64,000 nt of DNA from Siniperca chuatsi (GCF_020085105.1 NC_058051.1:26276955-26340954); one strand, 5' to 3'; positions 36,990 to 50,637 are shown, counted from the stretch's first letter. The notes: generated from the sequence alone by a model not told the origin. Made by a program: numbers and translations.

Positions 36990-38279
36990 TGGAGGAAGAC
37001 AAAGCAACTGCCTTTTCTGAGCATATCTGTAAAGGCCCTTAGTTTAATTAGTAAGTCAATGATTACTGCCAATTTCATGTGGTTTATTTATGGACTAGTG
37101 GTGTTATAAACCTGGCACTGCATGCATAAAGTCCCTTTATGTGTTAAGAGTTGAGCAAATGCATGGAATTAGGTGAAAAACAAAAAAGAGAGATTGAAAT
37201 TGTGAGTGTGTTAAAAAACAATGACATGAACTGTAGTGTTTTCTTGTTTTATACACTTTAATAAATTGCTGATGATCCCACTCTCTGGCTGACTTCTTTA
37301 TTTAAAATTACTGTGCCGGTATCGCAGCTCGGAGGCTTGTTGCTGCTCTTTGCTTCTTAGTGGAGACTTTTAACAATGGATTACACAAGCTGGTTGGATA
37401 GATAACTCTCATGCTGTGTCATTTATACCCAAAGCCATTACTGGGGGACAATTAATAAGTGACTACACTGATTAATTTTTCAAAACTTACAGCGATCTCT
37501 TTTGTTATAAGAGTGTAACTCTTAGTTGCTTGTCACCAGGCTTTCTGAAACAGCTGAGGAATTATCCCCAAACTGGACAACCTTCATGAAATATACATGG
37601 AGCCAGTCTTCCCTCTGAGCAATCTGTGTAATGGCTCTACGGTGTCGCTAGACTTCTTCCTCAGCCAGCAGTGATTCCTGTAAAGACTTGCAAAGGCGAA
37701 GCCAGGTGAAATCAGTACAGACTGCATCACACCTGATAGGTGTCAGGATATCACAACAGTATGAATAGTTGATGGCCTACTTCAGAGGTGTCTCTGGTTT
37801 CACTGCTAAGCCCCGTTTGCTATGTAATGATGGGTGTGTCAGTGCCCCATGTGATTGATGGATTTCAGGGCTTTTATGCCTCTGATTTTACAGGCTTGGT
37901 TACATAAAGGCTGATTCCTTTTGTTCTGGCATGAGAAGGCCTCTCCGTGGAGTGTTAGAGTATATCGCGTTCCAGGGTTCCCTATATGTTCACTGGCTCA
38001 CAAAGGGAAATGTCCCTCATTGGGTTTGTGTGTTTCATGTGGAAACGTAATGATCGAGGCATACAGATTGTGACCATTCCCCAAACAGCTTCTCCCAACG
38101 GACTATGCTTTGTGGAAGCTGGGATGACATGTTTTACAGTGATAATGGCTTCTTTTCCCAAAACTAGGCCACCAGAATCCATTATTTTACAATATGTGTT
38201 ATTCATTCAAAGAACAAAGTTTACTTTGCTGCCTCGGGCAGACATCAGGGGTGGCATGGCATACACATAAACAGACGTT
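36070..38279. other. Intergenic stretch with one dispersed repeat and a TG microsatellite
   Basis: About 36460-36705 is a degraded ATTAATCG-family copy. About 36950-36988 is a (TG)n microsatellite of roughly 19 units. I see no exon, splice-bounded frame or RNA gene in the remainder. Confidence 0.5.
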
Positions 38280-39005
38280 TAGGCAGCGGTGGAAGAAGTA
38301 CTTAGATCCTTTACTTAATTTACTTAAGTATCGATACAACAATGTAAAAATACAGCAGTACAAATATAAAATCCTGTGCAGAAATAAGTATATAAATAAG
38401 TATCAAAAGTACTGGTTCTGCAGAAAAACTACTTACAGACTGATGCATGTAGCATTTTACTGATATAGATGGTTGAGGTGGAGCTATACTTAACTAACTA
38501 ATAACTACTTTATATACTGTTAAGTAGTCTAGTCCAGTGGTTCACAACTGAAGGGTCAGCTCCGTCCAAGGGGTCACAAAATTAATCTGAGGGGTCATGA
38601 CAGGATTAATAAGGCAGGAAAGAAGAAAAAACAAAGTTCTATTGCACAAACCCTTCTCAAACCTTTGCTTTTTGTGAAATATTGGATCATTTTATCTAAA
38701 TGAAATGTCTCTTTGGTGGAACTGCTCAAATGTGACAAGGGGCCCCAACTAGACACAGCCTTTTTGTACGAGGTCACAAGCCAAAAAGGTTGGGAATTTA
38801 ATCTTTAAAAATATATTGTATTTTAAAGGCTTATCTTATGAGTTTTTATGTAAATCTTTATCTGAAAAGTAATTACAGGTGTGAGATAAATATAGTGGAG
38901 TAAAATGTAAAATATTTCCCTCAGAAATGTAGTAGAGTAGGAGTGTAAAGTAGAATAAAATGGTAAGTACAGCACTTGAGAAAATTTACTTAGTTACATT
39001 TAAGC
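38280..39005. repeat. TACTTAAGTA-family repeat with a nested repeat
   Basis: The outer element begins GCGGTGGAAGAAGTACTTAG and ends AGAAAATTTACTTAGTTAC. It is interrupted at about 38520-38800 by a different repeat that begins AGTCCAGTGGTTCACAACTG and ends AAGCCAAAAAGGTTGGGAAT, both recalled from many fish genomes. Confidence 0.65.
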
Positions 39006-41514
39006 ATCTGCTAGTGTCTGGGCTGAATCACCTGTTGCTAACAAAAGATGTTCTTATATTCAGGCAACTTTTTGAAGATGAATGCTTTGCTAATAGATAA
39101 GAAAAACAATAAAGGTTCCAAGAATGTCACAACAAAAAGTAGTGGCTGTTAAAAGAAGATGAAAATGCACACGACTTATTTGAACCACCAGGGGGCATGT
39201 GATCATTAAAGCATGAGGAGTAGGAAACAACAGAGAGGTGCAGGCCTGCTGGCACTTCCTCCTCTTCGCCTCCTCTTTGATTATAATAAGCCCTTCCTGT
39301 GAAGTGTTGTGTCTGTACATGAAAATGTTACATCATACTTTTTAAATGAAATGTACAAAAATATATCACAGTCATGAATGTGTTTTTACTCTGCTGGAGA
39401 GGCTTCATTAGAGGAAAAATGAGAAAAGAAGGAATGAATAGGACAGAGAGAGGAGAGCCTGAACGTCCCTCGTCCTCTATACTTATTATAGCTGAGGTGC
39501 AGAGTCTTGGAGGCCAGACAACTATTTGAGTTCAGTGGGATGCCAGGAAGCTTCGAGGCATGACAGAAGCTGAGATGAAAACGTGACCCGATTATTGTGT
39601 GACCCTCTCTTCAAAACCAAAGAGTCATTCAACTTCACAAACAGCCTCTTTTTGCTTTTTTTGCTCCTTCCTTTCTTTCTCTTCTGACCCTGCAGAGATG
39701 TATACACTTTATTTATTTATTTTTTAACAATTTCTCTCCTTAATCCTTTGACATGGCTTGAGCCAGGAGGCTTTTTCATGAATCTGGGACAACAGGCATG
39801 TGTAAAATATGCAGAGGATGGAATAATTGGCTCAGAGGCAAAGGCTGAATTATGATTTTTTTTTTTAATTAGAAAGAATAATCATTCTGTAACTGATTTT
39901 TTAAAAAAGAGAAATGGACAGAAGGGATGCCAGAGAAGAGTCCCTCTGTGATTCTTTGTCTAATGTTGCATTGTTACTGTGCAGTCAAGCTTTTTTTGTT
40001 GTTGCTTTTCATAGTAAAAGCATTCTTGATGGCTGAATTAGACACCAAAAATAGATGCTGGTCTGGAACAGGAGGACAGATCCACAGGATAATGAGTAGG
40101 CTGAGTGACTGAATCAGCCACACAAGTTCAGACTACTTCCACTCTACAAAATACAGCACTCCGAGTCAATTGTCTTGGTGAGCTTCAAACCTCAGACAAA
40201 GCGAACCATTAGCCAATATAGAAATGAGTTGTCAATTCTAGTTGTAGAAGACAGAATCCTCAATTTAATAGTTATCTTATCTCATAATTCGGCCGACACT
40301 CTGTGAGGTTTTACAACCAGTCAGCGTTAAAATCCATTAGGTCTAAAATGGGGCCATTTGTTTCCTCTGTCCATTGAGAAGGGTTTGTGGCTAAATGGAG
40401 ATGCATAGCTCAAGTGTTATGTCCTGACAGTTTTGGCAGTACACACCTGGGAGAGCGCAGCTGAATATTAAAAACCACTCACGTTTATGGAGTCAGGAAT
40501 ATGGCACTGGATGACAAGAGCAGGAAATACATCCTCTATAGTGCCACATATACAAACGGTGCATCTCTGCTACATATAATCGGGCTTGCCACTGCCCATT
40601 TGTTCCTCTGAATGAATGCAGTGTTTTAAGTAAGCCATTGTGTTGGGTGTGTGAGCGTTGTCTTAAATCACTACAGTACAGGGCCTTTGTGATTTGGGAG
40701 CAGCATTGCAGGTGTAACTCATCAAGTTGCCTGCCCTCCAAATGTAGGAGATTATCTTCATTACATAACAAGCAAATCCTGAGACAAAGGACATCTGCTC
40801 AGCTACAACAAGTGTAAGTGTTAAACAATTACAAAAAGAGTTTGAGGCTTAAGTACAATGTAAAATGTCAGACAGCCTGAAATAGTTTGAGGCTCAGGAA
40901 AATAGAGAATGATTAGTATTGAGAAGCAGGATGGGAATGATAATTGCAAATAACAGCACTTCACTTTCCATGAAAGACATTTACCACGGAGGATGAGAGA
41001 GACGTGAAGTGTCTCATCTCTCTTTTCATCCCCCGAGACAGTGAGACGGTCTGGAAGGAAATTCTTCAGATGCACAGTTGAAAACATTTCACTGAACGTA
41101 TTTGTTCATTAATTACTAAATGCAGGGAAGAAAAGGCATCTTTGGTTTCGGTCTATAAAGTAAAGACTGAATGACAAGACACAGTTTGAAAGGCTGCTTC
41201 CACCCCCCACTTGTTTGCCTCTGCTCCCTTCTACATCCTTTTTGCTGCTCAGTAGATTTATCAAGTTTCCCCTCAGAGGATTAGCAGAAAGTAGAGCACT
41301 TTAATCATGTTTCCTAACTTAAGGCTGCCATCAAAGGGAGGCAGTGCTTTGTTCTGTTGAAAAGATGTTGCTGATAACCCCCCCAAAGCCTCAGATCAGA
41401 GCTCACTGACATTATTCCCCCACCTCTTTACTAATAACAAGATAGACTGACTCACTTGTGAAAACATCCTAACTTGTGTATTGTCATTGTTGCTTTAATT
41501 GTTAATTTTTCAGT
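39006..41514. other. Intergenic stretch, nothing recognised
   Basis: Mixed AT-rich sequence with short polyA/polyT runs. Open frames here are short, lack splice context and show no domain. Confidence 0.4.
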
Positions 41515-42200
41515 GGGGGAAAGTAATGAAGTGCATTTACTCAAGTGCTGTAACTGAGTAAGATTTTGACCAAATACAGAAACGTGCTACAAATACAGAA
41601 AATACAACCAAATGCAAAAACTTGCCACAAATGCAGAAAAGCTGCAAGATGCACTGAACAAAATGGTAACTGAGTAACAAAACAAAAGAAGTTTTCGAGG
41701 GGACATTCAAAACTGACAAACATGCCCGGACATGTGAGTTGTTGCCATGCTTTGTGGTTCATGGAGTTACTGAAGTCGCCTAAGCGGATGCTGCAGATAT
41801 TTGCTACACATCTAGCATTAGCTTTACTAGTCTACCACTAGTAAGTAGTTACTAGTTACTTTGCAGATTAAGATTTTATACACAAAACCTATGATGAGCT
41901 TGTAAAATATGCTGATTTGTTACTTAAGTTCCCAACCGTATATGAAGTAGTTCACATTAGCTCCAACTCGACCAACTATAACAGTGAAATGCTGCTTACA
42001 TGTTAACAATATGTCTGTAACAATAATCCAATGATTTAATGTATGTAACAGTAAAACACTCTGAATGGGGCCATTTTGCATAATGAGTACTTTTATTTCT
42101 GACCATTTAAGAACATTTTGCTGATAATACTTATACTTAAGATATATTCTGAATGCAGGAGTTTTACTTTAGTAAAGGATCTGAGTACTTACTTTTACCA
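41515..42200. repeat. TACTTAAGTA-family repeat with a nested ACACAACCAAAT-type repeat
   Basis: The outer family frames the segment (CATTTACTCAAGTGCTGTAA; GTTTTACTTTAGTAAAGGAT). At about 41560-41780 it holds a different repeat with the array AAATACAGAAAATACAACCA and the tail CATGCCCGGACATGTGAGTT. The same nested repeat occurs at 44150-44480 and, inverted, at 44655-44850. Confidence 0.6.
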
Positions 42201-43491
42201 TAAGGTTGTTGAAACTAATGTGCAGTTAATCTGATCTGATCCAGACAGTGGAAGATAATTATGAGCGAGCAACTGTGCTTTAAAACTTGATGAAGCCGAA
42301 GGGACACTCATGTTTTCCTTGTGTTACGTGTCACTGTCAGATGGTGGGAAAGAGAACATTTGGGGTGCGAATGGAGGATGTGTGAGGAAGTATAAGCGAG
42401 TGAAAGACGAGGCGATGCAAGGGGATTAAACAAAATATCTGATCCCATGAGAGTTGACAGAATGTTTCAAACTAGCCATGAGGCTTGTTGTGAATAACTG
42501 TCACTCCCTTTACTTTTATAATACACATCCACTGTCTCCTGTCTAATGTACTTCTGTACTAAGATGCAGTTTTATGTAACAAACTACGGAGGCAACATCA
42601 TTGTTGTACATCTTGCTTTCAGCGTGTACTTTGCATGCCTCCAGTGTACATGCCACACTGCACAGAAGAAGAGAACACCTATCCACACTGAATAATGCAC
42701 TACAGTTAAGTGCTCCGACAGCTACTGAAATGTTTTGATCAGACAGTGATTAAACCAGCGGCAACATTGAGCAAAGTAAGAGAGAAAAGTCCTGTGTTAA
42801 CAGTGCCAAGAGACATGTTTTGACATCTATGAAACTAGACAAAGTTGAAATTGTATAAGGCAAAAAAAGCACGAGGGCAAAGTGGAGCAATTAATCTTCC
42901 TGTGCTCTGAAGCTCTACTGTGTAAAATTGATGCTGCCACTCAGAAGAGACCATAATCACACTTCCATCCAAATCTAGCAGGGAGACAGAGAAGAGATCT
43001 CCAAAGCTGTCGCACAAAGAGAAGCAAGGGAGGCTTTGACAGTGATTGGTGGGTGTGCTGTGGTTTGGCTCTGAATTTCTTTTTGAAGTTGAACCACTCA
43101 GACAGAATCTTAAATGTACTTGGCAAACAGTCTGAATCTTCAATGGATCCCCCCACAGAAAAGCTACTTTAACAAGCTTCTTTAGTCTCACTGGAATGAT
43201 ATACATTCGATCCTGTGTCAGAGAGCACACACTATGTCACATCTGAGTCTGAGCTGCTTTCATCAACTCTCTGCAGATTACCAATCTGAGAGAGGATGTC
43301 TAGCTCGCTCTCTGCAGAACTGCAATGTCAGGGGTGATCCAGCAACTTGAAACTTTAAAAAATTATCTCTGTCACTGAGAGAATAAAGCAGGGCCAGAGA
43401 TGGACACCAAGAGGTCAGTGATTGCAGAGACTGTCGCCTTGAAACGATATGCTATAAGTGGATAATGCTCATCAAAGGGACAGCCCACTCC

Positions 43492-43532
<41 letters not shown>

Positions 43533-44149
43533 CAAAATCTTTTAGCTCTCAGCTTTGTCCAAGAGACCCGGTTCAAGAGAGAACAAAGATTGAACAGAGC
43601 AGAGTCATTTCCGCTCCTGTGCTCCGAGGCCGCCAGCTAGCACTTCCAGATGGAGATGGCAGACAGATTACATCTCATCCGTATGCAGAATGCAAGATCT
43701 GCTGCCAGCCAGTGATTACTCGCAGAGGAGAAGGAGGGGTGGCAATCAATAAGGAGAAAGAGAGACTGATGGGATATTGGAGTACACCGGCCTGATCTAA
43801 AGAGATCTACATTACTGCCTGACCAATCCCAAACAGAGATAGGTGTTATGAAGCTGCAAAGCCCTCCGGCGATGCAGCAGCTCTTATTTGATGGAGTTTC
43901 TGTGCGTACCAGGGCAGGAAGAGAGCAATCTATGTGTAAGACATAGGATACTCCTTGTGAGACCTGAGCATCAAAATAGTTGAGAGGAGTTGTCAAACTG
44001 TAAATAAATGAGTGGAAGGTTTCTTACGGTGGACCTGAGAGCTCAACGCACTGCAGCTTAAAAGAATACATGCAAATAGACAAAACACAAACAAAACGAA
44101 AGACGAAAACATCATCACCATTATGACAACAAATACCATATGCAAAATG
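42201..44149. other. Intergenic stretch with a TG microsatellite
   Basis: A (TG)n run at about 43492-43529 (some 18 units) is the only clear structure. The 119-residue minus frame at 43637-43996 and the 131-residue frame at 42835-43230 show no domain or splice context. Confidence 0.4.
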
Positions 44150-44482
44150 AAACGTGCAAAGGAGACGGGAGACGCAAGCAAATACAAAAAACACAACCAA
44201 ACACAAAAATGTACTACAAATACAGAAAACACAACAAAACATAGAAAACACAACCAAATACAAAATCATGTTACAAAAACAGAAAACGCAAGCAAATACA
44301 CAAAACACAACCACATACAGAAAGAGGCTACAAATGCAGAAAAACACAACCAAATATAAAAAGGCTGCAATATGCCCAGAACAAAATGGAAGTGAGTAAC
44401 AAAACAAGGGACATTAAAAATGAACACGCCCGGACACATGAGTTGTTGCCATGGTTTGTGGCTCATGGAGCTACTGAAGTCG
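44150..44482. repeat. Minisatellite-bearing dispersed repeat, direct copy
   Basis: An imperfect array built from units like AAACACAACCAAATACAG, with a higher-order period of roughly 55-57 bp, followed by a unique tail with CACGCCCGGACACATGAGTT and TTGTGGCTCATGGAGCTACT. The tail matches 41720-41775. Confidence 0.65.
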
Positions 44483-44654
44483 GCAACCCATCAGTGGTGT
44501 TGAAAAATGAGCTAACAATGTACATTTATTTCAACATTCTGATCGCATGATTTATTGATATTATTTTAGATATTTGCTACACACCTAGCGTTACCTTCAC
44601 TACCCTCCCAATTCAAATAAACTGATGAGATACACAAAATTAACGACATATATA

Positions 44655-44850
44655 ACCAGCAATCATAGCCTTTATCTCAAGTTATTGATTTTGTAGATCT
44701 TGTGTTCATCAGTTTTCAGTGTCCCCTTCTTTAGTTTCTTGTAACTCAGTAGTTCTGTGCAACTTGTTTTCTGTTTTTGCAGCACATTTCTGTATTTGTT
44801 TGTGTTTTCTGTATTTGGCTGGGTTTTTGTATGTGCTGCAGTAGTTTCTT
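44655..44850. repeat. Minisatellite-bearing dispersed repeat, inverted copy
   Basis: The complementary strand of the same family: TTTTCAGTGTCCCCTTCTTT, then CTGTATTTGTTTGTGTTTTC and TGTATTTGGCTGGGTTTTTG. With the copy at 44150-44482 it forms a large imperfect inverted repeat separated by about 170 bp. Confidence 0.55.
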
Positions 44851-45599
44851 CCACAGTGCAGATGCAATAATGTGCGCATTGATAACAGAGATCCTTAATT
44901 TGCTACATATAAGTATTTTAAATGCTTTTTATTGAAAAGCAGTGGGAAAATCAGAAATGACAAGGTTACATAAACATCATTTCATAATTTACTGATGAAT
45001 TATTTGCCTTTGTGTTGTGCTGTGGCGTCTGATGGATTTAGCAGCACTCTCTGCCACTTCATGATGATGCTTGATTACCAAATAATTCATTTAGTGACTT
45101 TCTGGTAACATGCAGTATGGGCAGATTCACTGCCAAGATAATCTTTTATTCATTAGCATTTTGGGTTCCCCATAGATTAATAAGTATTCAGCCTTCAGGC
45201 CAACTGTCGCCCTTCCTCACAAGTACAAACAAACATCCTTGCTAACCTCAGCTACAAAAGTTGCTATTCAGAGGTATCGCCTAATTCAAGAATCAATTTG
45301 TGGCTTTGGTATACAATTTGAAAAGGATGCACAGACTGCACTGGTTGCATGAGAAATTCGATCAGGTGAAGTGTTTCAGTGTAATGAGGCTCAACCCAAG
45401 TGACTAAAATAAAACTGAATGTACATATAATCTGTAACACTTGTTCATAAACAAGCCTTATTTACCAAATTAAAGTGCATGGGACTGAGATGTGTTGTCT
45501 ATTAGAAGCCACTTGTGAAGGTAAAACAAAGCAGGATGAAAACAAATGCATCTGTAGCAGCAGCAGCAGCAGGAGCAGCATGGCCCATCGTGCCTCTGG

Positions 45600-45665
45600 C
45601 TATACAACAGGGCTAATGGCTTCATTAGTGAAGGGCACTAATTAGGATTAACGAGCCTTCACCAC
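45600..45665. promoter_or_regulatory. Cluster of homeodomain-type TAAT sites (candidate enhancer)
   Basis: Within about 50 bp there are GGCTAATGG, TTCATTAGTG, the palindrome CTAATTAG and GGATTAA (bicoid/Otx-like), just after a (CAG)n run at about 45555-45575. TAAT/ATTA clustering is typical of developmental enhancers. No conservation data are available. Confidence 0.25.
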
Positions 45666-45929
45666 AACAAGCTGACATCACTGCACTTAAACCTCCATCT
45701 GTGCCAGCTTTCGGTACATTCACTATTAATTCTTTGAAGTGGACGTCACATGGTGCCCTTGGTGAGGGCTGGTATTAAGACTGGAGTAAATTCTGATTTA
45801 ATTCACTTCCGATTTGGTTAAAGTGATATCAGTTAGATTTTAAAGTAGCTATTTCAGTAAACTACAGTAAATGAAACTTGCTTCATAAAACGTTTAGGGA
45901 GGTAGTGCAGCAGATGAAGATAAATTATG

Positions 45930-46410
45930 CTAAACTGAATATAGTTAGTTGGTTAGTTGGTCGTCTGTTCGCTGAATATGAAGCTACAGCCAGCAGCCAA
46001 TTAGCTTAGCTTAGCATAAAGACTGGAAGCAGGAGGATAAAACAGCTTGCCTGGCTCTGTCCGAAGGTAAAAAATTCTGCCTTCCACCGCCTTTCTCACT
46101 AATTAACACATTACATCTCATTTGTTTAGTCTGTACAAAACCAGAAATGTATGAACAAGGAATTGTGGTTTTATGGGGTATTATGTGCTGGAACTATTTC
46201 CTGGCCGTGTGCAGTGACTTCCTGTCATCTTCTCATCACAGTGACATTGCCAGGCAACCAGTGGAGATATAACGGTACCTACAATGCTGCTAGCTGTTTC
46301 CCCCTGTTTCCAGTCTTTATGCTAAGCTAAGCTATCTGGCCGCTGGCTGTAGTTACATATTTAACGGACTGATATGGTGTATTTGCCAATTTGTTGAACT
46401 ATTCTTTAAA
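45930..46410. repeat. Dispersed repeat (TTAGCTTAGCATAAAGAC family), full copy
   Basis: Contains CCAATTAGCTTAGCTTAGCA, ACCAGAAATGTATGAACAAG, CAGTGACTTCCTGTCATCTT and, near the end, the inverted TTTATGCTAAGCTAAGCTAT. It has the same organisation as 35660-36062. Confidence 0.7.
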
Positions 46411-47710
46411 ATATCACAATACAGACATATTAAATAACATTTTTAGGCAAGTATGCAACTTGCCAGTGCCACTCGAGCACAGGCGTTGTTTAGGTGGTGT
46501 GCGACTCCGGTACAATGTAGATTTGGTTTTATCTGCTGTGGATACTGTAATTCATGCCAAGGCATGCCAGCTGCTATAGTACCATCATTAAGAGGAAAAC
46601 CGTGGCCCCCTCGGGGAGCATCCATGCATCCATCATATCCTTTCATGATACTCTATCGTAGCTGTGAAGATGCTATGGTTACTATAAGGTCTTTCTTCCC
46701 ACATCATGTGCTTCGTCAGAGCCCTGAGAGAGAAGCAGCATCTGTTACTTCAAACAAACAGCCTGTAAACCTATGAATCACATGGAGTGGCCACTGACAA
46801 TTTAATTTATCCAAGCCCCAAGCAACCAACTAATGCTGGTCTCAGTCTTTTTCATTTGAAAAGCTGTCTGATATTCCAGATCTACAGTAGTCTTTTTAAA
46901 TGCACATTGTGCTGATATATGAAGTTGGTGGAATATTGCTGGTTCAGCTTAAAGTCCCCAGTGAATGTGCTCGAAAGTCTTGATACTGTCTTAATCTGCT
47001 GTAGTATAAATGTGCTGAAACAGAACAAAGGGTATGGATGGAGTGTAAATTAAATAAAATGTGTCGTGTTTCAAATATCTTTTTTAGTGAGCTAGACAGT
47101 GATTCCTTTTGGCAGCTGATCTACCCCAGAAACTTGTTTTCTACCCAGAGTTCTCTATACATTACCTGGACATTTACACTGATTTTTATTCATGAAAAAA
47201 GGTGTGTTGGGCCAGCTCAAAATGAGTTTAACTCTGTTGTCCAAAACTCCCAGATCGATGTGTTTCATTTCGTCAAATGGATGTTTTCTGGCAGTAACAA
47301 CAGTTCATGTCCTCAATACTGAATGAAGATAGTTGGTTTTTCCACTCTATCACTGTTCTCTTTCTCTCCCCTCTGCTTTCTTCACTCTTTTCAAAGTTTT
47401 CTTTTTTTTCTGCATGACCTTCCTCGCATTTCAGAGGAATCCACAGAAATATTACCCTCAGAAAGATAAAGCTGTCTGTTCTGGCCATGTTCCCATTCTC
47501 CATTTTAATTATCTTTTATCATTTGGGTCAGAGGGACTATACATCATTACTGCAACCTAAAGTCCGTTACAAAGGCACAATGTAAAACTGTTTTTTACTT
47601 TTTAACGTATCAGATTACAGTTACTACGAACTTAGTGTTGTTTCTAGCAAGACATGTTTGCATCATTGTCAGAATGACATGACAGCACTTGCTTCTAAGA
47701 ATAAATACTA
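46411..47710. other. Intergenic stretch with an unexplained open frame
   Basis: 46453-46776 (+) is open for 107 codons and 46443-46646 (-) is open for 67 codons. Neither translation resembles a family I know, and no convincing splice sites bound them. Nothing else stands out. Confidence 0.25.
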
Positions 47711-48165
47711 TAGCTGTGTCCCAATTCCATACTACATACTGACTATACAGTATGAACTATATATTCATCTTTACAGCATACTGTTTTGAAATTAGTATAC
47801 AAGAAATCAACATATTTGACTGTTTTATACAAACAGGAATTGGCAAAATACTACGCTATTACGTGTCAATCAAACTGTGACTTTAGAATATCAATGCCAG
47901 TTAAATTTCCAAAAGAAACAGAATAATTTAAGTAATTTTTTTGTTTTCTGGGGTGTTCGTGGGAGTTGTTTCAGCACCATCTACAATTAGTTAAATTTTT
48001 TTCCAGCTGTGAGCAGCTCCTCCATTTCCTTTGCATTGTTTGAGAAAAGCGTCCATCAACAGCACACTCAAAATTCAAGTGTTTTTTTTTTTTATGACAA
48101 TTGACTGTTTTGAGTATACTTACTACTAGAATTAGTATGTAGTGTAGATTTGGGACAAAGATTAT
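47711..48165. mobile_element. MITE-like element with about 26-bp terminal inverted repeats
   Basis: The left end AGCTGTGTCCCAATTCCATA and right end TGTAGTGTAGATTTGGGACA are imperfect inverted repeats (shared core TGTCCCAA...ACTACATAC). The interior has no coding frame. The target duplication is not clear. Confidence 0.55.
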
Positions 48166-50138
48166 GATTTTGAAAGCTGTAAATGACAAATTTATATATA
48201 AAGGGGTGCTGATGGACTTTACACCAACAGATTCCAAATAATTAAAATAAATATGAATTAAATCAGATAATATTGCCTGATATGTATTTATTTATGCATA
48301 TTTACAGAAACATTTGACTTGTGTATAGACATATTGTTGGTCACTGTTGCTTTTTATATATATTTATATATAACCCTATTTTTTCACCCACTTGTATGTA
48401 CATAATAGTTCTATCTATCTTTGTTCAGCTTTGCTAATAAAGCTGAATCTGATTCTGTATGAGATAAGATGTCGGGCTGTCCCTTATAATTAAACCAATT
48501 GTGTGATGCTTGAGTCGCATGGCCAGGTGTGCTGGAGACGTTTCCTCCAGACAGCTGCTCCAAAGAGTGCAGCGTTGAATATCAAAACACTGTTAAATGA
48601 AAGTCCGGTGTGGGGACAAGAGAGAGAAATCTGTGTGCTGCTTTCTGTTATGATGCAGAATATAATGAAAGTGAAGGCCGCTGCAGGCTGATGAAAAATG
48701 ATGCACTCTCTGGAGAGACAGTTTTAAACCACTAATAACAAAACTGACATACTGTTTTTTTCTCGCTAGTTGAGTTTGATGAGGAAAATAAAGCCCTGAT
48801 ACAGAGACAGGATTGCTAACTCACCTTTATGACCTGTGACACAAAAGGTCACAAAAATCAACTCTTTGATGTAACTTTTCTTATTTTGTATTTTTAGAAT
48901 AATGAAATAAAATATTTTCTGGGACGGGTAAAAATTGAAACAGCGCCCCTTGCTCTCTGAAAAATTTCGGATTATTCAGATATTTCAGATAATTTCAATT
49001 ATCCTCCTCTCAGCTCTCACCTTTCTTGACCCCTCCTCAAGATCATTTTTGATATACTCCCTAACTAACGTTGCTGGTTGTAATCGCATCACTTATTGCA
49101 ATTAGCTAATAAAGAAATTGTACCTCTTCCATCCAAAATAACACAACTGTTTTGAAGCTGTGTTCTGATATCTTTTCTTCACAATAGTGTTGATGTATAT
49201 AACTTATCTTCAGTGACATAGCTAATAAACAAAGATGTCAGAAAGTTTGGGAAGTAGCTTTTTCTTGCTCCCTCTAGATGCTGAATATCTGTTTAATATT
49301 TGTTGTATTTATGTGGCGTCTCTATGGTTCAATAACTGCAGATTGAAACACACGTTATGGGCTCATGTACAGAGAGCTTGGTGTGTGTTTGCTCGTGTAT
49401 GTGCATGTGTGTATGTGTGTCTTAGGTGGGAGAAGAAAATTGCAAACCATTCCTCTTTCCCACCCTCTACATTAATGTCTCACTTGGGCTCCTTCACTCA
49501 GACTGCTCATTTTCCAGCGGCTGCTTTTTAATAGGAAGTCTATCCTGTGAAACTGGACAATTGGTGGAAACCCACAGAGGGCCATTTAACAACAGGATCA
49601 GAGCTCCATTTAGGCTTGTACATCATGAACGTGACGTACATCAAGTAGCTTTTTTTACTCTTCTTGTATGGGTGCAGCCTTTGACCTCATCACTGTTGTG
49701 TTATTAAACCATCCATATCATACAAAGTAAATATAAAAAAAAAATGCCATTGTGCATCTGACAGTGTTGTGTAATGTGTGTTTCAATCCAAACCAGAAGT
49801 TCACACATGATGTCAAAGTCAAACATGGAAAGGATGAAAACAAGATTAAATCACCCAGGCGTTTGTGAAGGATCCAGGATGGCCGGTTTGAGTTGTAAAT
49901 CCGTGAGTTTGAAGGCTTTTCAGACACAACACTGCACAGCGGTCTATCTGAGACAGGATTTAACAACTCTGGAAGGTTATCACTGTGTCAATCATCCTTT
50001 CTTTCATCACATCAATCGCAAGGTAAACAGTGGAAGTAAAGTGTTCACATTCCCAAGTACTCTACCAGCATGTTTGCACATACCTATTTGGCAACGTGCT
50101 GTTGCCTGTATGCACACAACCTTATGCACAGTGGTGGT
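48166..50138. other. Intergenic stretch, nothing firm
   Basis: Around 48420-48465 is the end of a dispersed repeat (CTAATAAAGCTGAATCTGAT). Open frames at 49235-49707 and 49774-50068 have no recognisable domain. Confidence 0.4.
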
Positions 50139-50602
50139 GCTAATATATATATGTGTATATATATATATATATACCACACCAGACAAGACCCAAGGTGTAA
50201 GCTGTGCAAAGAGGCCCCTCAGACAATCCAGCACATAACGGCAGGGTGTAAGATGCTGGCAGGGAAAGCATACATGGAGCGCCATAACCAAGTGGCTGGC
50301 ATAGTGTACAGGAACATCTGCACGGAGTATGGACTGGAAACCCCGAGGTCAAAGTGGGAAACACCTCTAAAGGTGGTAGAGAATGACCGAGCCAAGATCC
50401 TGTGGGACTTCCCGATATAGACTGACAGAATGGTAATGGCGAATGTGGTTGATGTGACAATACCAAGTGATGGCAACATCAGGAAAAAGGAACATGAGAA
50501 ACTAGAGAAATACCAAGGGCTCAGAGAAGAGCTGGAGAAGGCTTGGAAGGTGAAGGCGAGCTCAAAGGATGAGACCACCCATGGAGGGTGAAGGACGAAG
50601 TT

Positions 50603-50637
<35 letters not shown>

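Noticed and set aside
43496-43795. Frame starting with a Val-Cys run
   Set aside because: The start is the (TG)n microsatellite and the rest shows no homology.
44024-44407. 127-residue Phe/Cys/Val-rich frame on the minus strand
   Set aside because: Produced by the ACACAACCAAAT-type tandem array read backwards; low-complexity artefact, not a membrane protein.
46443-46776. Overlapping open frames on both strands
   Set aside because: No family recognised and no splice sites; mentioned in the spacer entry but not called a gene.
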